The notes: generated by a model not told the origin, from the sequence alone. A stretch of DNA of 64,000 nt from Molossus alvarezi (GCA_037176705.1 CM073890.1:102352591-102416590), one strand, 5' to 3'. Numbered from the stretch's first letter, positions 32,428 to 44,737 are shown. Numbers and translations: made by a program.

Positions 32428-32634
32428 GCTCAGCTGGTGTGGCTCAGTGGTGGAGCATAGACCCATGCACCAAGAGGTCGCCAATTTGATTTGGTCAGGA
32501 TACATGCCCAAGTTGTGGGCCTGATCCCCAGTGGGGGGCATGCAGGAGGTGGCCAATTGTTGTTCTCTCTCATCAATGTTTCTTTCTCTCTCTCCCTCTT
32601 CCTTCCTTGCTCTCTAAAATCAATTTAAAAAATG
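32428..32634 (+). mobile_element. VES SINE (short class)
   Basis: Head GCTCAGCTGGTGTGGCTCAG, the GTGGGGGGCATGCAGGAGG block, tail TCTCTAAAATCAATTTAAAA. TSD ataattga at 32420-32427 and 32635-32642. Confidence 0.92.
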
Positions 32635-32642
32635 ATAATTGA

Positions 32643-34190
32643 TATGAGAGCTCTAAATAAAAGTAATATTTTTATTGTTGTTTTTGAGAACTTTTAGTAC
32701 TGCTATTGACTTAAAGCAGGGAGTAAGGGTTTTATGTAGAAGTAATTCTTCAATTTGATCTAAATAATCTTTTTCATTAGCAGAGTAAAATAAAGCCCCA
32801 AAGAACAGGTGTCCATGAAATAATTAACATGGTTAAAAGTGTTGAATGTTGTACATGAACATATACTCATGTGCCAATCAAGTGGTCATTAGAATGAACT
32901 ATACCTCTTTTGATTTTTAAATTTCACAATTTGAGATTATGTACTTGTCCCTTTGTCATTCAAATTCTTTTGATAATTTGTTTTCATTAAAAAATTTATA
33001 TCATCAATAATCCAAATATTGCTGACCTATTAAAATTATGCTTAAAAAATGTATTGTTTTAAGCAGACAAAAGTTGCATTCAGATACATTTATTTTGATC
33101 TCATCAAGGAAAACTAATGTTATATTACTTACTATTTGAAAATATCTTCTTATATATAAATAAACTTTAGATAGTTAGCCACTTATATCTGAAAATTATT
33201 CATATTAGAAGCCTGAAATGCTCAAAAAATTATATGTTCACATGGAAAGACTTGCAGGTTAGGATTATTACAACAGCTTTATTATATCAAAAAAAGTCAC
33301 TCACAATGGTAAACCTACTTTTGCCCACCCCTGCATATAACATTAACTTGAGCCTGTTATATTTCTAACAAGTAGAAATAGCTATATTTATTTAATGAGA
33401 TTTTGTGCTTGATGCTGTGAGCAGAACAACAGAAGTAAATAAACCAGAAGGAACACAGGAATATATTGAATTCAATAAATAAAGAGAGATGTGCCTGCGT
33501 GTATATGTGGGCATAGCTTTATATGTAACTATATATACAGAGTTATAGTTTCATATAATTATAAGTATTTATATTTTGTTTTAAAATATTTCAGCAGTTT
33601 AGCCTTTGGAAAGGAAAAACTTTCTAAATTTTTTTGTAAAACTGCAACTAATTAATAATAAAGCAAAAAGGATGTTGGCTTTTTTTTGTAGCTATTAAAT
33701 GCAATCATAGGATCAGACTATATAGTTTAAAACCTGAAATTATGTATAAGGTAAAGTGCAGCTTGATTTTTTTCTTATACAAAGTATTTGGAGGCTATAA
33801 ATTATTAAAAAGAAGATAAATCATAAACTTCAAACATCATATAATAAATATAATTTAGTAAATATGAAGCTTTTAATTTTCGGTATCATCCAGAAACCTG
33901 TCAGTCATCCAAAATACATGCACATGATTTTATTGAAGGTTTCCAAAAAGGGCTAAAATTAGATTTCTTAATGGTCATAAGTATCTCCTCAAATTTCAAG
34001 TATTATTTTATTATAGTATCTGCTCCTCAAAAACATGTTTCTTACTTTTCATCCAAAATATCTTCAAAGTTTTCCAATTTATGTTTACTTTCTCATTGCT
34101 TTTTCTTAACCACACCTCTGCTTCATACAACAGTCCCTAAATCTCCATAACAAATGCATCATAGACTTCTATAATATGTTTCTGTAACAC
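32643..34190. other. AT-rich DNA, nothing recognised
   Basis: Strongly AT-rich, with no named repeat and no domain-bearing frame. Confidence 0.45.
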
Positions 34191-34207
34191 ATAATTTTTT
34201 GTCTTTT

Positions 34208-34458
34208 TTAAAAATCCTCACTCGAGGATACTTTTTGCCATTTATCTTTAGATAGAATGGGAAAGTGGAAGAGAGAGAGAGAGAGAGGGAGGGAAACATC
34301 AATGTGAGAGAGACACATCGATTGGTTGCCTCCCGCACGACCCCACCAGGGCCGGGGATGAACTGCTACCAAGCTACGTGCCCTTGACTGGAATCAAACC
34401 TGCAATTCTTTGGTCTGTGGGCAGACATTCTAACCGCTGAGCCAAACCAGCCAAGGCC
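34208..34458 (-). mobile_element. VES SINE (long class), antisense
   Basis: Reversed tail AAAATCCTCACTCGAGGATA, (GA)n middle, and head GAGCCAAACCAGCCAAGGCC. Imperfect TSD: attttttgtctttt (about 34193) and atttttgggtctttt (34459). Confidence 0.92.
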
Positions 34459-34473
34459 ATTTTTGGGTCTTTT

Positions 34474-35830
34474 AAAATGAAATTCAATTTAGACATTTTT
34501 CTTATTTACTTAAAACAAAACAAAGCAAACAACAAAAACTCCCCAGATTTATTTTTACAATAAAAAATAAAAAATTTTGAGGACTCGAGCAAGAAACAAA
34601 CAGAATGTTAAGGAATAAAAATCAAAAATTGGAAATAAATCATTATACGTAAGATGTCAGAGTCTTTCCTTCCTTTGTTAACGTATCAGTGAAGTGGGAT
34701 TTAGTGAGTTACTTTTATTTAGAAATGCTGAAATCTAAATTTGAAATGTATTATTGTACTTTTTAATTAAAGAAAAATATAAACAAATCAAATAAATTCG
34801 CAATTTTCAAATAAGATGAAATCAATTGTCAGGTGTGGGAAAATTGTATCAAATTACCTATTAAATTTGAACAACAAGGTAACTGTTCTACACGAGTCAA
34901 ATAAAACTAAATACCAGGAACACATAATCCGAGCAAGGTGCCTAAAGTTTTAAAATCAAGTCTCTTTCTCTCAGTCTCTCTCAACTGAAAAATATCTCTC
35001 TCTCCACACCTTAACTATATCAAGGGTTTAATAAAAAAAAATACAATTAAGAAAATGAAACGTTAGGGCCTCAGAAGTAATTTGCTCCAAATGTACTTGT
35101 GTTTCAGATTTTAAGCTGAAGTTTGTTTTCTGCTGGTGAATTTTGATGTTCTACAGACTAGACATTACTAAGATTTATTCAACAAAAAGTTGTATCCACA
35201 TTTTTTGGCCTTTTGGAAGGATACTCGAGTCCAACATTGTAAGTGTTCATATCAATATTGGTTGTTGGTACCTGGATATGATGGTATGAATGATGGTTAT
35301 TGGTACCAAATTGTCCCTTTGTTTGGAGATCACCTTTTAACAGGTGATCTAATCCGAAAAACTACATGGGTCTTCTTCTGGAAACCAACATTTTCCCAGT
35401 AGGAATAATCTAGAGTATAAGTACTAGTAAAGATATTGAAAATTTCATATTTTATGGGAAAATCATGCTTACAGGAAAATTTGGTATATTTATATTGAAA
35501 ATTGAATTCATATTCCTTCAGTCTAGTAAGAACTATAAAGATGATAGTACATACGCTAGGAAACAAAAGTACCTACTGTTAAAAATGGAAGAAATTACTT
35601 TCTTAGATTATTCTTGACAGAAATGGTTTCTCAGTCAAAAGCTGCTTAAGACTTTAATAATTGTATTATTATTGCTTACATACCAAATAAAACCTATATG
35701 GGCATGACAGTGGGAGAAAAAAAAAAAAAAAACATAGAGAAAAAAGTAAGTAAATTCTATGGTTTTAGAATGAGCAAAAGGACAATTAATGATATCATCC
35801 ACTAAAATATGAAATGAAAGGACATCGCTT
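34474..35830. other. AT-rich DNA, nothing recognised
   Basis: No named repeat. A plus-strand frame at 35190-35402 (70 codons) reads like random AT-rich sequence with no domain. Confidence 0.4.
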
Positions 35831-35839
35831 TGGGGTAGT

Positions 35840-36050
35840 AATATTAAGTTCTATTTTAGTCATGAGATTTGAACACTACTTCTCTCTTACTATGAGAGGT
35901 TGGAAAATTTTCATAACTTCCCAGTCTCTCCTGCAATAAAAATAAAATATCATTTACTTGAAGCACACATAAAGTACTGAAATGTTTCTGGCATACAGTA
36001 AGAGCTGAATGTGTATACATTATTTTGAGACTATTATATTGTTTTTATCA
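35840..36050 (+). repeat. MIR-like ancient SINE remnant
   Basis: The 3' half of MIR is recognisable by order of words: a CATAACTTCCCAGTCTC-like stretch (place of 'AACCTCTCTGAGCCTC'), then GCAATAAAAATAAAATA, TAAAGTACTGAAATG and CTGGCATACAGTAAGAGCTGAA (place of 'CTGGCACATAGTAAGCGCTCAA'). Confidence 0.65.
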
Positions 36051-36117
36051 TCATTATCTCATCCAGAAGAAAATGCATTAATGGGTATGGATTTATATTT
36101 ATGAATTTTCATGGCTA

Positions 36118-36122
<5 letters not shown>

Positions 36123-36152
<30 letters not shown>
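36123..36152. repeat. (AT)15 microsatellite
   Basis: Pure TA/AT dinucleotide run, self-complementary. Confidence 0.95.
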
Positions 36153-36155
<3 letters not shown>

Positions 36156-36619
36156 GTTCTTAGACCAATTCATTTATAAATTAGATTGTAATTCCTATTC
36201 TTCTGTTAGTTTCCTGTAGTCAGATCTCTGGGATCAGACCTCTATTTATTTACCAGTTTTATAAAAAGTGCTAATATGTTAGTTTCATGAAGTAATTCAG
36301 ACTATACAAATTATTATGTCTACAACAACTGTCAGTTTAAATTTTAAAATAATTTTAACAAATAAATATATTCTGATTACTGACAAGATTGAAAAGAAAC
36401 AAAATTTAGTTAATTTTTATTAAGTTTTCTATATCTAATTATTGATGATATAGTTTTTATAGGAAGGTCAAAGGAAAACAAATGTGTATTTTTGAACAGC
36501 AGTGCAACTTTTAAAATACAATTTTTATAAAAATATTGTCCAAAATAGTTTAGATTATTAATGAGAATACCAAAATATATAAATATAACACAATACTTTT
36601 TTAAAAAAACTGCATTTTT

Positions 36620-37180
36620 ATTTTATTTGTAGTGGTTCTGTGTAACTGACTTGGGGCATATGTCTTTTTGGTGGCAGTTATAATTGAATGAGATGGCCTT
36701 AATGCTCCCTCGGCGTGACTAAACTTTAGAAAGGTTTCTTCCTGATGGCTTGCCCCTTGACCTCTCCTTTTAAAGAACATTTTATTTCAAATACTTGCAA
36801 TAGTCAGTTTTTTCTCTGTCCCCTTGAGACATAAATTTTCTTCCACTCCCTTGCCAGTTTTGCACCCTAGAATAGAAATGTCTTTCTCATGTCCCTGGGA
36901 GCCATTTCTTTGAAATGTAATCATCAATAAACTTGGCCCTTATCTTCCTTCTCTGTGGGAGGCTAGGAGTCTAACTTCTAAAAGCACCTATTAACCAACA
37001 CTGATGGCCTGGTCGCAGTGATCACCCTCCTCCCTGACAGTCCAGTGATTTCTACTAGCTCACTACAGTTCTTAACACTCTACAGCCTTTTGAGTTGAGC
37101 TGGATCTCTCTCCCTCATTGCGGTATTCATAAGTAAAATTGCCCTTGTCTGCTCAACTTATCTGGAGAAATTTTTATATG
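36620..37180 (+). mobile_element. Probable old LTR, family not identified
   Basis: A block of higher GC in an AT-rich surround, with CT-rich segments and a CAATAAACTTGGCCC signal near 36926. LTR-like organisation is my inference; I cannot name the family. Confidence 0.35.
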
Positions 37181-37199
37181 GCATAACATAAAAATAAAG

Positions 37200-38097
37200 T
37201 GAAGAGTTTATTAGTGTTTGTTCTTGTTTGGGGGAATGTGTTTACTAGCACACGGGAGTAGCTGACCATTTACACCAGCAGATATGGAAGTTTAAATTAC
37301 AATATGAGAAGAGATTCAGAATAGAAGGAAATGTGCTTTTCTAAGCTCTTTATCTAGCACTGTCTCTCTGGAAGAACCAAAAACAATGCTTTCACTAAAA
37401 AACAAAAACAAAAACCATTACAAGGAAAATAAGTCCAATGGATTACAAACTCCTCGACAGGTGGCTCATGTGGCCAAGGCACAAATCTACAATGATTCTC
37501 TATATTTATTTTTCAAACACAGTCCTGAATGCCACTTATCACATTTCCTTTTACTGACAAAAGAATTTTTCACAGACACTACTGTCTGACATATAATAAC
37601 AATTGTAAAATATTGATGATGAAGCATGTTCTCTCTGGGGGCAGGGATTTTCAAAGCTACAGCTCAAGTTCAACACAGCTTCTTATGGCCTTAATCTTTC
37701 TCATGCTGTAACCTCTAGAGCTCATTAGAGCTGCTGATTGTCTCACATCTCTGGGTGAGCAAAGAAACCACGTGTCAAAGGCCAAATCCATCTGTGGTTT
37801 GGTAAATAGGGTGTGGAAAGTTCAAGTTCACAAGAGATGTCAGATTTCTGCTTGACCACAACTATTAAGTAGGACAAGCAGCAAATATACAGAGTTAAGA
37901 TGTTTTCCCTTGACAACAAAACAATGAAAAGGTAATAATGACTGTCCTATTATCAAAGGAAGAAAAAAATACCAATTGCCCTCCTGAGCTTCCCACTCAC
38001 TGTCAAATTGCATGAAAGAAATAGCAGCTTTAGTCCCCTGGACTGGAAATACATTATAATTCTAAATGATTTGATTGCTCATTATTTCTTCATTATA
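37200..38097. other. Unique-looking DNA, nothing recognised
   Basis: Open frames at 37386-37711 are short and lack domains. No named repeat. Confidence 0.4.
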
Positions 38098-38112
38098 AAG
38101 AACTGAGACCTT

Positions 38113-38176
38113 GGGAAAAAGGAGAAACATCTATAACAAAAATAAATTAATAAAAATTATAAAAAAAAAAAAAAAG
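38113..38176 (+). mobile_element. 64-bp 5'-truncated L1 insertion
   Basis: A perfect 15-bp TSD (aagaactgagacctt at 38098-38112 and 38177-38191) encloses 64 bp that end in a poly-A run. The body resembles the last bases of the young L1 at 16-22 kb: GGGAAAAAGG…ATCTATAACAAAAATAAA against GGGTAAAAAGG…ATCTGTAACAAAAATAAA. It is an extreme 5' truncation from the same L1 family. Confidence 0.85.
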
Positions 38177-38639
38177 AAGAACTGAGACCTTTATTCCATG
38201 ACCACGAGATGTTTTCTAATGAGTAACCATTTAATTTTTAGGAAAATAGAAGTTGTTTTCAAGTTTCAATAGAAATAGAAGTTTCAAAGTACTCAGTTTT
38301 CATTTTCATTCAATATTTGTTAGGAAAAACATACATTTAATGCTACTATAGACTAGTATTGTCCATGGGACAGTAGTAATTACATGTTAAATACAGTCTC
38401 GACAGTGAATGGTTCCCATGTAGGGACTGCAGGAGGCATTAATCAATGCAAAATTATAATGATGAAAAGTGTTATAACAGAGAAGCACATGGAACATTGT
38501 GCAAAAGTTTAGTAATGATGCCATTGCAATAGCCTCATTATTATTTAACAGGAAAGAAGTGAAGGGAAGACCAGATAATATAGGCATGTCATTTATAAAT
38601 ACAGCTTTTGTCAGAAAGCTAGTTTAACACTCTCCAGGT

Positions 38640-39190
38640 CGGTTCCCTGCTGACTGATGGGGGAAGGGCTGGACAAAGGCAGTGTAGATGCATGCCCAGT
38701 AAGGTCTGAGTGACATGGGAAGGTGCCTACTTCTCTGTCACACCTGGAAGTGAGTCAGTGGATAGATAGAATAGGCGGGGTCACTGCAAGGTTGAAAAGC
38801 CTGAATCTTTCATCTCTTAGACAAAAGAGCATTCTCTCCTCTGCCTCTACCTTGCTGCTGCCCTGGAGTCCTACCTTGCAGGGCTCCCAGTCCTGCATTC
38901 ACCATGTGGCCCAAGGCATATGGTCTCCACACAGTGGATTAGTGGAATCTACACTGATGCCACATCGGACCCAGCTTCATCATGGAGCGAAAGCTCTGGA
39001 CACTGGTCCTGCCTCTTCTAGCTTTGCTCAATCCACAGCTGCCCCTCTCCCAGGACTAGATGGAGGGACATGGGACTTCATAACCCGAAAAATGAACTCC
39101 ACACCAATAAGGACCATTCACTCTCCCGCACAAGTCTTAGAAACTTCCTTTTCTGAAGATATCGAAAGATCCACCCCACTTCCGTAACTT
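38640..39190 (+). other. GC-richer segment with a 154-codon open frame, identity unknown
   Basis: The frame at 38723-39187 opens with GTG, not ATG; the first internal ATG lies well inside it. The translation is Ser/Pro/Leu-rich with no motif I recognise. The composition contrasts with the AT-rich flanks and may reflect an old repeat, for example a retroviral LTR or a processed pseudogene. No flanking TSD or poly-A was found. I do not call it a gene. Confidence 0.3.
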
Positions 39191-40040
39191 TCAGGGGGAT
39201 CTGGTCCACTCATCTCTCTGATAACAGTTAAGAACAGCACAATATACAAGATATACATTAATGTACGGTACAAACTCATGTGTGTAAAATGGTGAAACCA
39301 GAATCTGAAAACGTAAAGGATATTTAAATAATCTGCTGGCTGAGACTCTCTTAATAATAAAATTGCTAAAAAGTTTTACCTGTTTTATTACATTTTTAGA
39401 CTTTTAACAAGAAGGTATACTTAAAATTGTCAAATTATATATATTTCAAAAGTACTATGTTTTACCTTCCAATTAAAGTGAATAATTTGATAATGACAGA
39501 AAAAGAAAATAAACAGCAGCACACCAAAAAACACAAAAATGCAATTCTCATTCTCTGACACAAGTAGGCACATCTCTAAATCAGTGCATTGTGGGAATTC
39601 ACATCACAGGTCTGAAGAGGACTGGAAGTTTCCACTCTCCACTTTTGGCAAATTGCTCTGAAGCTACCATGTAGATATTCCTTACCTTTCCCTTTGAAGA
39701 ATTGTAGATTCTTCAGCAGAACTGCCTCAGTTGAGTTTTTCTGGAACTACTATTTGACTACCAATTGGCAGCCAGCAATAAACACCAGACATGTAAACTT
39801 ATCATAGAACATCTAGCAACAGTAGTCATGAGATGACTATGCCCTGAGAAGTGACTCCTGGCCAGATAGACAGGAGAATTGCCCACCTAAGCCCATTCCA
39901 AATTGCTGACATACAAGACATAGAGTAACTGGTAAATCTCCAAGACATTTAGTTTCTGAAGTAAAATTAAATCTGTCCAAGAGCACTGATATAGTCCCTT
40001 TGAGTAATAGCTAATAATAAAAATAGTAAATAATATTTAT
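39191..40040. other. Unique-looking DNA, nothing recognised
   Basis: AT-rich, with no named repeat or exon. Confidence 0.4.
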
Positions 40041-40044
40041 TGGT

Positions 40045-40240
40045 AGCAATGTGCTAAATATTTTATATTTATTGCTTCTAATAATCCTCAAAGTAATAAA
40101 CTTGGCACTTTTTCTTATCTTTACTCTATAGGTATTGAAACATTAAGAGATTAAAATGTTGTTCAAGTTTCATAACCAGAAAGATGTTCAAATAAATTCA
40201 AAACACATCTAACTTATAAGGCCATATTCTTAACTAGTAC
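40045..40240 (+). repeat. MIR-like ancient SINE remnant
   Basis: MIR words in order: ATGTGCTAAATATTTTATAT, TAATCCTCAAAGTAAT, a CTTATCTTTACTCTATAGGTATTGAAAC-like stretch, AGAGATTAAAATG, CATAACCAGAAAG. Sense orientation; strongly diverged. Confidence 0.65.
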
Positions 40241-40813
40241 AGGTGTTGCATCTTGTCCATCCCTATTTTCTCATAACTTCCAAATATATTATCTATGACA
40301 AGGATAACAACATTGAAACTTGAAATAACACCATACTTTAAGATGAGAAACAAACCAAATAATTGTCTAAAATAAGATAATATTTTACTTATTGGCTCAC
40401 ACACAGTTTCAAAATGCCTTCCTGATAAAAGTTCCTATAACAGTGCCTGTAGGAGAGGCATGTTGGCTAATGCGGCAAACAGAATACATTATTACATAAA
40501 GAGCAACTGCTCATGCTCAACTTATCAGAAAATAGGGATGGTGGTGAGAAGACAGAGGCAGGTTTGGCGGTGAGGGACAGGACCACAGGAAAGGGAAGCT
40601 GAAACACCTGGGTGGTGTGAGATGGCTTGGAGCTCAGCACACAAGCAGAACCTGTAAATCTGGAGGTTTATTTGGATTCTAAAGATCTCAAAATAAAACT
40701 AAAATCAACATGAAAAGTTGTGCCTCCAAGGCCAGAAACTCCCAGTCCCCCATTTATAGAAACGTAAATTAGAGGCTCTTGGAAGGTGCACAGGTCAATT
40801 ACATAACAAAAAG

Positions 40814-40842
40814 CAAGCAAACAAACAAACAAACAAACAAAT
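40814..40842 (+). repeat. (AAAC)n microsatellite
   Basis: About six AAAC units at the left edge of the LTR-like repeat. Confidence 0.9.
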
Positions 40843-40844
40843 AA

Positions 40845-41345
40845 AATACCTAGAAAATCTGGCTTCAAGCAATGCAACAGGATTGCTGAATGAGTTCTGC
40901 AAAACTATAGTATATTTCTATTGCAGAAAGCCCAATCACCTTAAAAAGGATAACAGAAAACCAAAACTGCACTTAGAAAAGAAACCAAAAGCAAACATAA
41001 TATTGCTCCAAGGGCGTTTCCCCTCCTCCTCATTAATCATCTGGGAGAAGTTGAAATTATCATAAAAAGGGAAGCCTCTAAGGCCCCTATATGTGACCTA
41101 GGACTGAACCCAGTCAGGTGGGAAACACAGGCTTTAAAATGTATGGATATTGCTAAAGCAGAATTTCTTGAAAGGACCAATCAGAGGCGAGCAAGACATA
41201 TATCTGTCCCTAGACAACAGAGCCCCACAGGCAGCCCACTTGGGTCTCCTCCCCACTGTGGGTGTCTGTCTGTCTTTCAAATAAACCTTCCTATCGCTTA
41301 CTCTTGATCCATGAAATCATTCTTCGATTTTTTGAGACAATGAAC
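40845..41345 (+). mobile_element. LTR-like repeat, copy 1 (inverted partner at 62.87-63.87 kb)
   Basis: Contains an AAATAAACCTTCC polyadenylation-type element near 41279, followed by a block ending GATTTTTTGAGACAATGAA, as in many ERV LTRs. Near-colinear with the reverse complement of 62,868-63,870: shared stretches include GGATTGCTGAATGAGTT-like, TTTCCCCTCCTCCTCA, GAAATTATCATAA and AAAATGTATGGATATTGCTA. Relative to copy 2 it lacks about 250 bp near 41,083. No internal viral genes seen. The family is not identified. Confidence 0.65.
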
Positions 41346-41349
41346 CCCC

Positions 41350-42069
41350 TCACCTCTGCTTGGTTTCAGTGGTAACTAGGGCATCCTCAGAAATGTGAGA
41401 TTATGTAAGCAATGAGCCACAATCACTTACAGTTATCAACAAGTTCTTACAAAACAAAATAAAAATTATATAATAGTAAGCATCAAGTTAGGATAAGAGG
41501 ACAAAATTAAAAATACAAAACAAATACACTTCCTAAATATAACATTACTACAAGGGGAAATGAACCCATGATAAAATATACACTATAAATATCTTTCAGA
41601 TAAATACTGCAAGTGTATTGAAAAAATACATAAAACATAGCATAGCATTTCCCCTTTTACTTTTGAGTGACTCCAGAAGCGCAAGCATGTATTTTGGGCA
41701 TTTTAAAAGCATGCATGTGGGAAAAAAATGAGATGTTGCTTCTCAGGAGCAGCATCTGGTCTGTTCGAGGATTTCTCTCTCCAAGATTAAATGATAAGAT
41801 TTATTAAAAACAATATTGAAAGACTTGGCAAGGATATTTTGTTATCAATGAATTTACAACTTTAATAAATGGCATTTTAAGTTCATCTTTGAACTATCTT
41901 CTCTTAGTGCTCCAAAACAGCACACAAGTATGAATTAAACATGACCCTTTCCTTTCTCTCTGTATATGTACACACACACAAATGCACATATATTATCTAT
42001 ACAATATGCATGTATTACTGTTTTTATTCATATGTAATTATTTATATGTGCTATTGTATTTTATTTCCA
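41350..42069. other. AT-rich DNA, nothing recognised
   Basis: No gene or named repeat beyond short CA/AT runs near 41,970. Confidence 0.4.
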
Positions 42070-42280
42070 TATACCATCAGCAAAAGGATGTTAAAAACTT
42101 AGAACTACATATAATAATACAAAATTGTACGTATAAAATGTACAATAAATTTAAACTAAAGATGACAGAGACACATCATGTTCATGAACTGGAAGATTTA
42201 ACATTATGTCAGTTTCTCCCAAATTTATTGATTAAACAGAATTCTGATAAGAATTCCAGTAAACCTTTTAAAAATAGATA
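42070..42280 (+). mobile_element. Old L1 fragment, left of the Tigger insertion
   Basis: Resembles L1 ORF2 around the segment encoding 'HVHGxxRxN…' (CATCATGTTCATGAACTGGAAGA) and 'FNAIPI' (AATTCTGATAAGAATTCCAG). It continues across the DNA transposon at 44,145. Confidence 0.65.
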
Positions 42281-42282
42281 TA

Positions 42283-44142
42283 CAGTCGTCCCTCACCACT
42301 TGTGCTTCGACGTTCACGGCTTCACTCTATCATGGTTCTTTCAAATGTTTTCATTAAAAAGTTGATCGAGACATACAGCGTGCACTCAGTTGTCTGAGTC
42401 AATTATACACCCCTGTATTACAATTAAAATTACTGTACATATGGACTGTAGGCCTATGTATTCGAGCACCCCCGTAAATCCTTCAATGCCAGGTGCAACC
42501 GCTTGACCACTCCTTGTGTGTGGGCAATAACTTTTTCAAAAAAATCGGGTGTAATAAAACCAAGCCAATCAGAACATGCTCTTCCTATCCGGCCACGATT
42601 GTCTCAGCCTCATGAAAGTTCATTTCTCTCATACACGCTTCTACATCGCTACGCATCGGAAGTATCTTTGCTTTTGCAAATGTTGGCGATTTCTGAGAAC
42701 TTTATTCTAAGCCCCACGATGGCTCCTAAACATGCTGCTTCTTCTAAGCCTTCTGACGATGAAACTAAGCGCCAGAGGAAGATGCTTACCATCCAGGAGA
42801 AGGTGAAACTCTTGGATCTGATCAAAGAGGGCAAGAAAATCGTGGAGGTTGCCCACCATTACAACTTGAATGAGTCCACTGTTCGCTCCATCTGTAAAGA
42901 TGAAAAGAACATCCGTGCAACGGCTACTGTCTCTTTCAACAAGGAAGCAAAGTGCATAATGACAAGTCAAAATAAGTTCCAGTGAACACGGAGTCTGCCC
43001 TAACTGGGTCAGTGACAGCCCCAAGAAAACATTCTGTTGGATTCGCTGCTCATCCGGGACAAGGCGAGGCAGCTCTATCAGCGCTTTACAGCGGACGAAC
43101 CTCAACCAGGACCCTCTTCTGCAACGTTCATGGATTTCACGGCGAGCAAGGGTTGGTTCGAGAAGTTCCAGAAGAGGTATCATCTGAAGAGTGTCGTTCT
43201 CCACGGAGAAGCTGCCTTTGTTGACCAGCCTGCAGCAGAGGACTCCGTGAACAACACGTTCCAGAAGATTCTGGAGGAGGGCGAGTGTCATCCAGAACAC
43301 ATGGATGAGCTGCTGGAGACACATTTGGGTCCCTTCACTGACGAAGATCTGGTGGACATGACTAAGTCTGCGAGTGAGGAGGAGGAAGAGCAGCCAGAGG
43401 TTCCTGGAGGTCAGGAGGAGGAAGTTGGCCTTGTACTTGAGCGTTTCTCGCAAGTCATGAGAACTATTAAGGTAGTACAGGACATGATTGGTGAATGGGC
43501 TCCACAAATGATGCTAAATTGTGGTTCTGGAATGCACTTGATGGAGCGATAGGACCCTACAAAAGCCTCCTCGCTCATATGAAAAGACAGCGCCAGCAAC
43601 TGCCTATCATGATGTTCTTCAGCTGCGCACCCAGACACCCACTGCCTCCTCCTAATACTCCTTCAGCAGAAGAAGATGATGATGCACCTGCTGAAGGTAC
43701 TGCACCACCTGCAGACTCTCCTACTGAGGTCGCACCTTCAGAAGAGCAGTAACCTTGCTCTTCTTTGCTGTGCAGGACATCTCTCCATCTTCATCGCCTC
43801 ATCATCGAACAAGTTGCACTATTTTCATAGGTTAGTGATTGTGTGTAAGAACTGTGTGTGATTAAATGTACAATAATAAAAATATGATATTTGTAACATC
43901 TAATATGTCTTATTTTCTCTAATATATTAGGTAATACGAGTGCAATGGTGATTAAAGGGTATTATTTCATGTCTAGAGGGCTCTAATAATGTTGAAAAAC
44001 GTATTTAGAAGGTCATAAACAGGTTTTCTATGCTCTAACTGTGAAAATATTTGATTTGTAAATAAAGAATCCTACTTCATGGAAATTCATTTATCGCGGT
44101 AGAGTCTGGAACTTATTAACTGCAATAAACGAGGGTTGACTG
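42283..44142 (+). mobile_element. Tigger-like DNA transposon (pogo superfamily), internally deleted
   Basis: Terminal inverted repeats: left CAGTCGTCCCTCACCACTTG, right (as reverse complement) CAGTCAACCCTCGTTTATTG. A TA target duplication flanks it (42281-42282 and 44143-44144). The interior encodes broken pieces of a CENP-B-like transposase. At 1,860 bp it is shorter than autonomous Tigger elements (about 2.4 kb from memory), consistent with loss of the DDE catalytic core between the DNA-binding region and the acidic C-terminus. It inserted into an old L1 whose ORF2 sequence continues on both sides. Confidence 0.9.
42719..43752 (+). pseudogene. Tigger transposase remnant: DNA-binding part and acidic tail, catalytic core missing
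   Basis: An ATG at 42719 opens 88 codons with the psq-type helix-turn-helix (KVKLLDLIKEG to NESTVRSICKDE), ending at TGA 42983-42985. Frameshifts between about 42,960 and 43,035 separate this from the next piece. The next readable piece (43037-43552) holds the second, Tc5/CENP-B-type helix-turn-helix (KARQLYQRF, KGWFEKFQKRY). Near HPEHMDELLE it passes directly into the acidic C-terminal stretch (SASEEEEEQ), skipping the D-D-D catalytic region. The final Pro/acid-rich tail is in another frame (to 43752). Not a working transposase; the join across the missing core happens to be in frame. Confidence 0.85.
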
Positions 44143-44144
44143 TA

Positions 44145-44390
44145 CAAAAGTTGATTCTTAAATTTATATAAAAATGAAATGAAAGAATATATTGAACAAC
44201 TTATTAAAATAAAATAAAACAGAAATAGGACATCAAATTCACAATAATTGGAATGACAAAACAAAAATAAAAACTGACATGCTAAATATTAATGAAAAGG
44301 TAGTGTGTCTAGAACTCATGCACTGCTGATTGGAATATAAAAAATTACAAATGTTTTGGAAATGTTTTTTTTAAGTTAAAAAAAAATACA
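44145..44390 (+). mobile_element. Old L1 fragment, right of the Tigger insertion
   Basis: Continues the L1 ORF2 piece from 42,280 (ACAAAAGTTGATTCTTAAAT, the 'CCTAAAATTTGTATGGAAC'-like position). It then jumps to a GTGTGTCTAGAACTCATGCAC…GGAATATAAAA segment typical of L1 ORF2 near its 3' end. Confidence 0.6.
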
Positions 44391-44646
44391 TGCATATGTT
44401 AAAATTTTTGTTGTTTGTTTTTGTGTTTTTTTCCTCCTGAGAGAAAAATTATTTAAAAAAGCTATTACAGTTTTCTTTTTTCTAAAGAAGAAAATTCCAG
44501 TAACAAATAGACTGTTCAACAATGGAGTATTTATAACAAATTATTAATTAAAAATATTGATTTAAATGGTCCTTGAAATATTATCAGCTTTGTCTTTTTA
44601 TTCCATTGTCATATTAAATGACACATTGATATATATATATTTTTAA

Positions 44647-44699
44647 ATCCTCACCCCAGGATATTTTTTTCCATTCATCCTCAGATAGAGTGGGAGAGA

Positions 44700-44737
<38 letters not shown>

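Noticed and set aside
42707..43507. 266-codon minus-strand frame across the Tigger element
   Set aside because: Antisense shadow of the transposase pieces; the sense strand has the family motifs.
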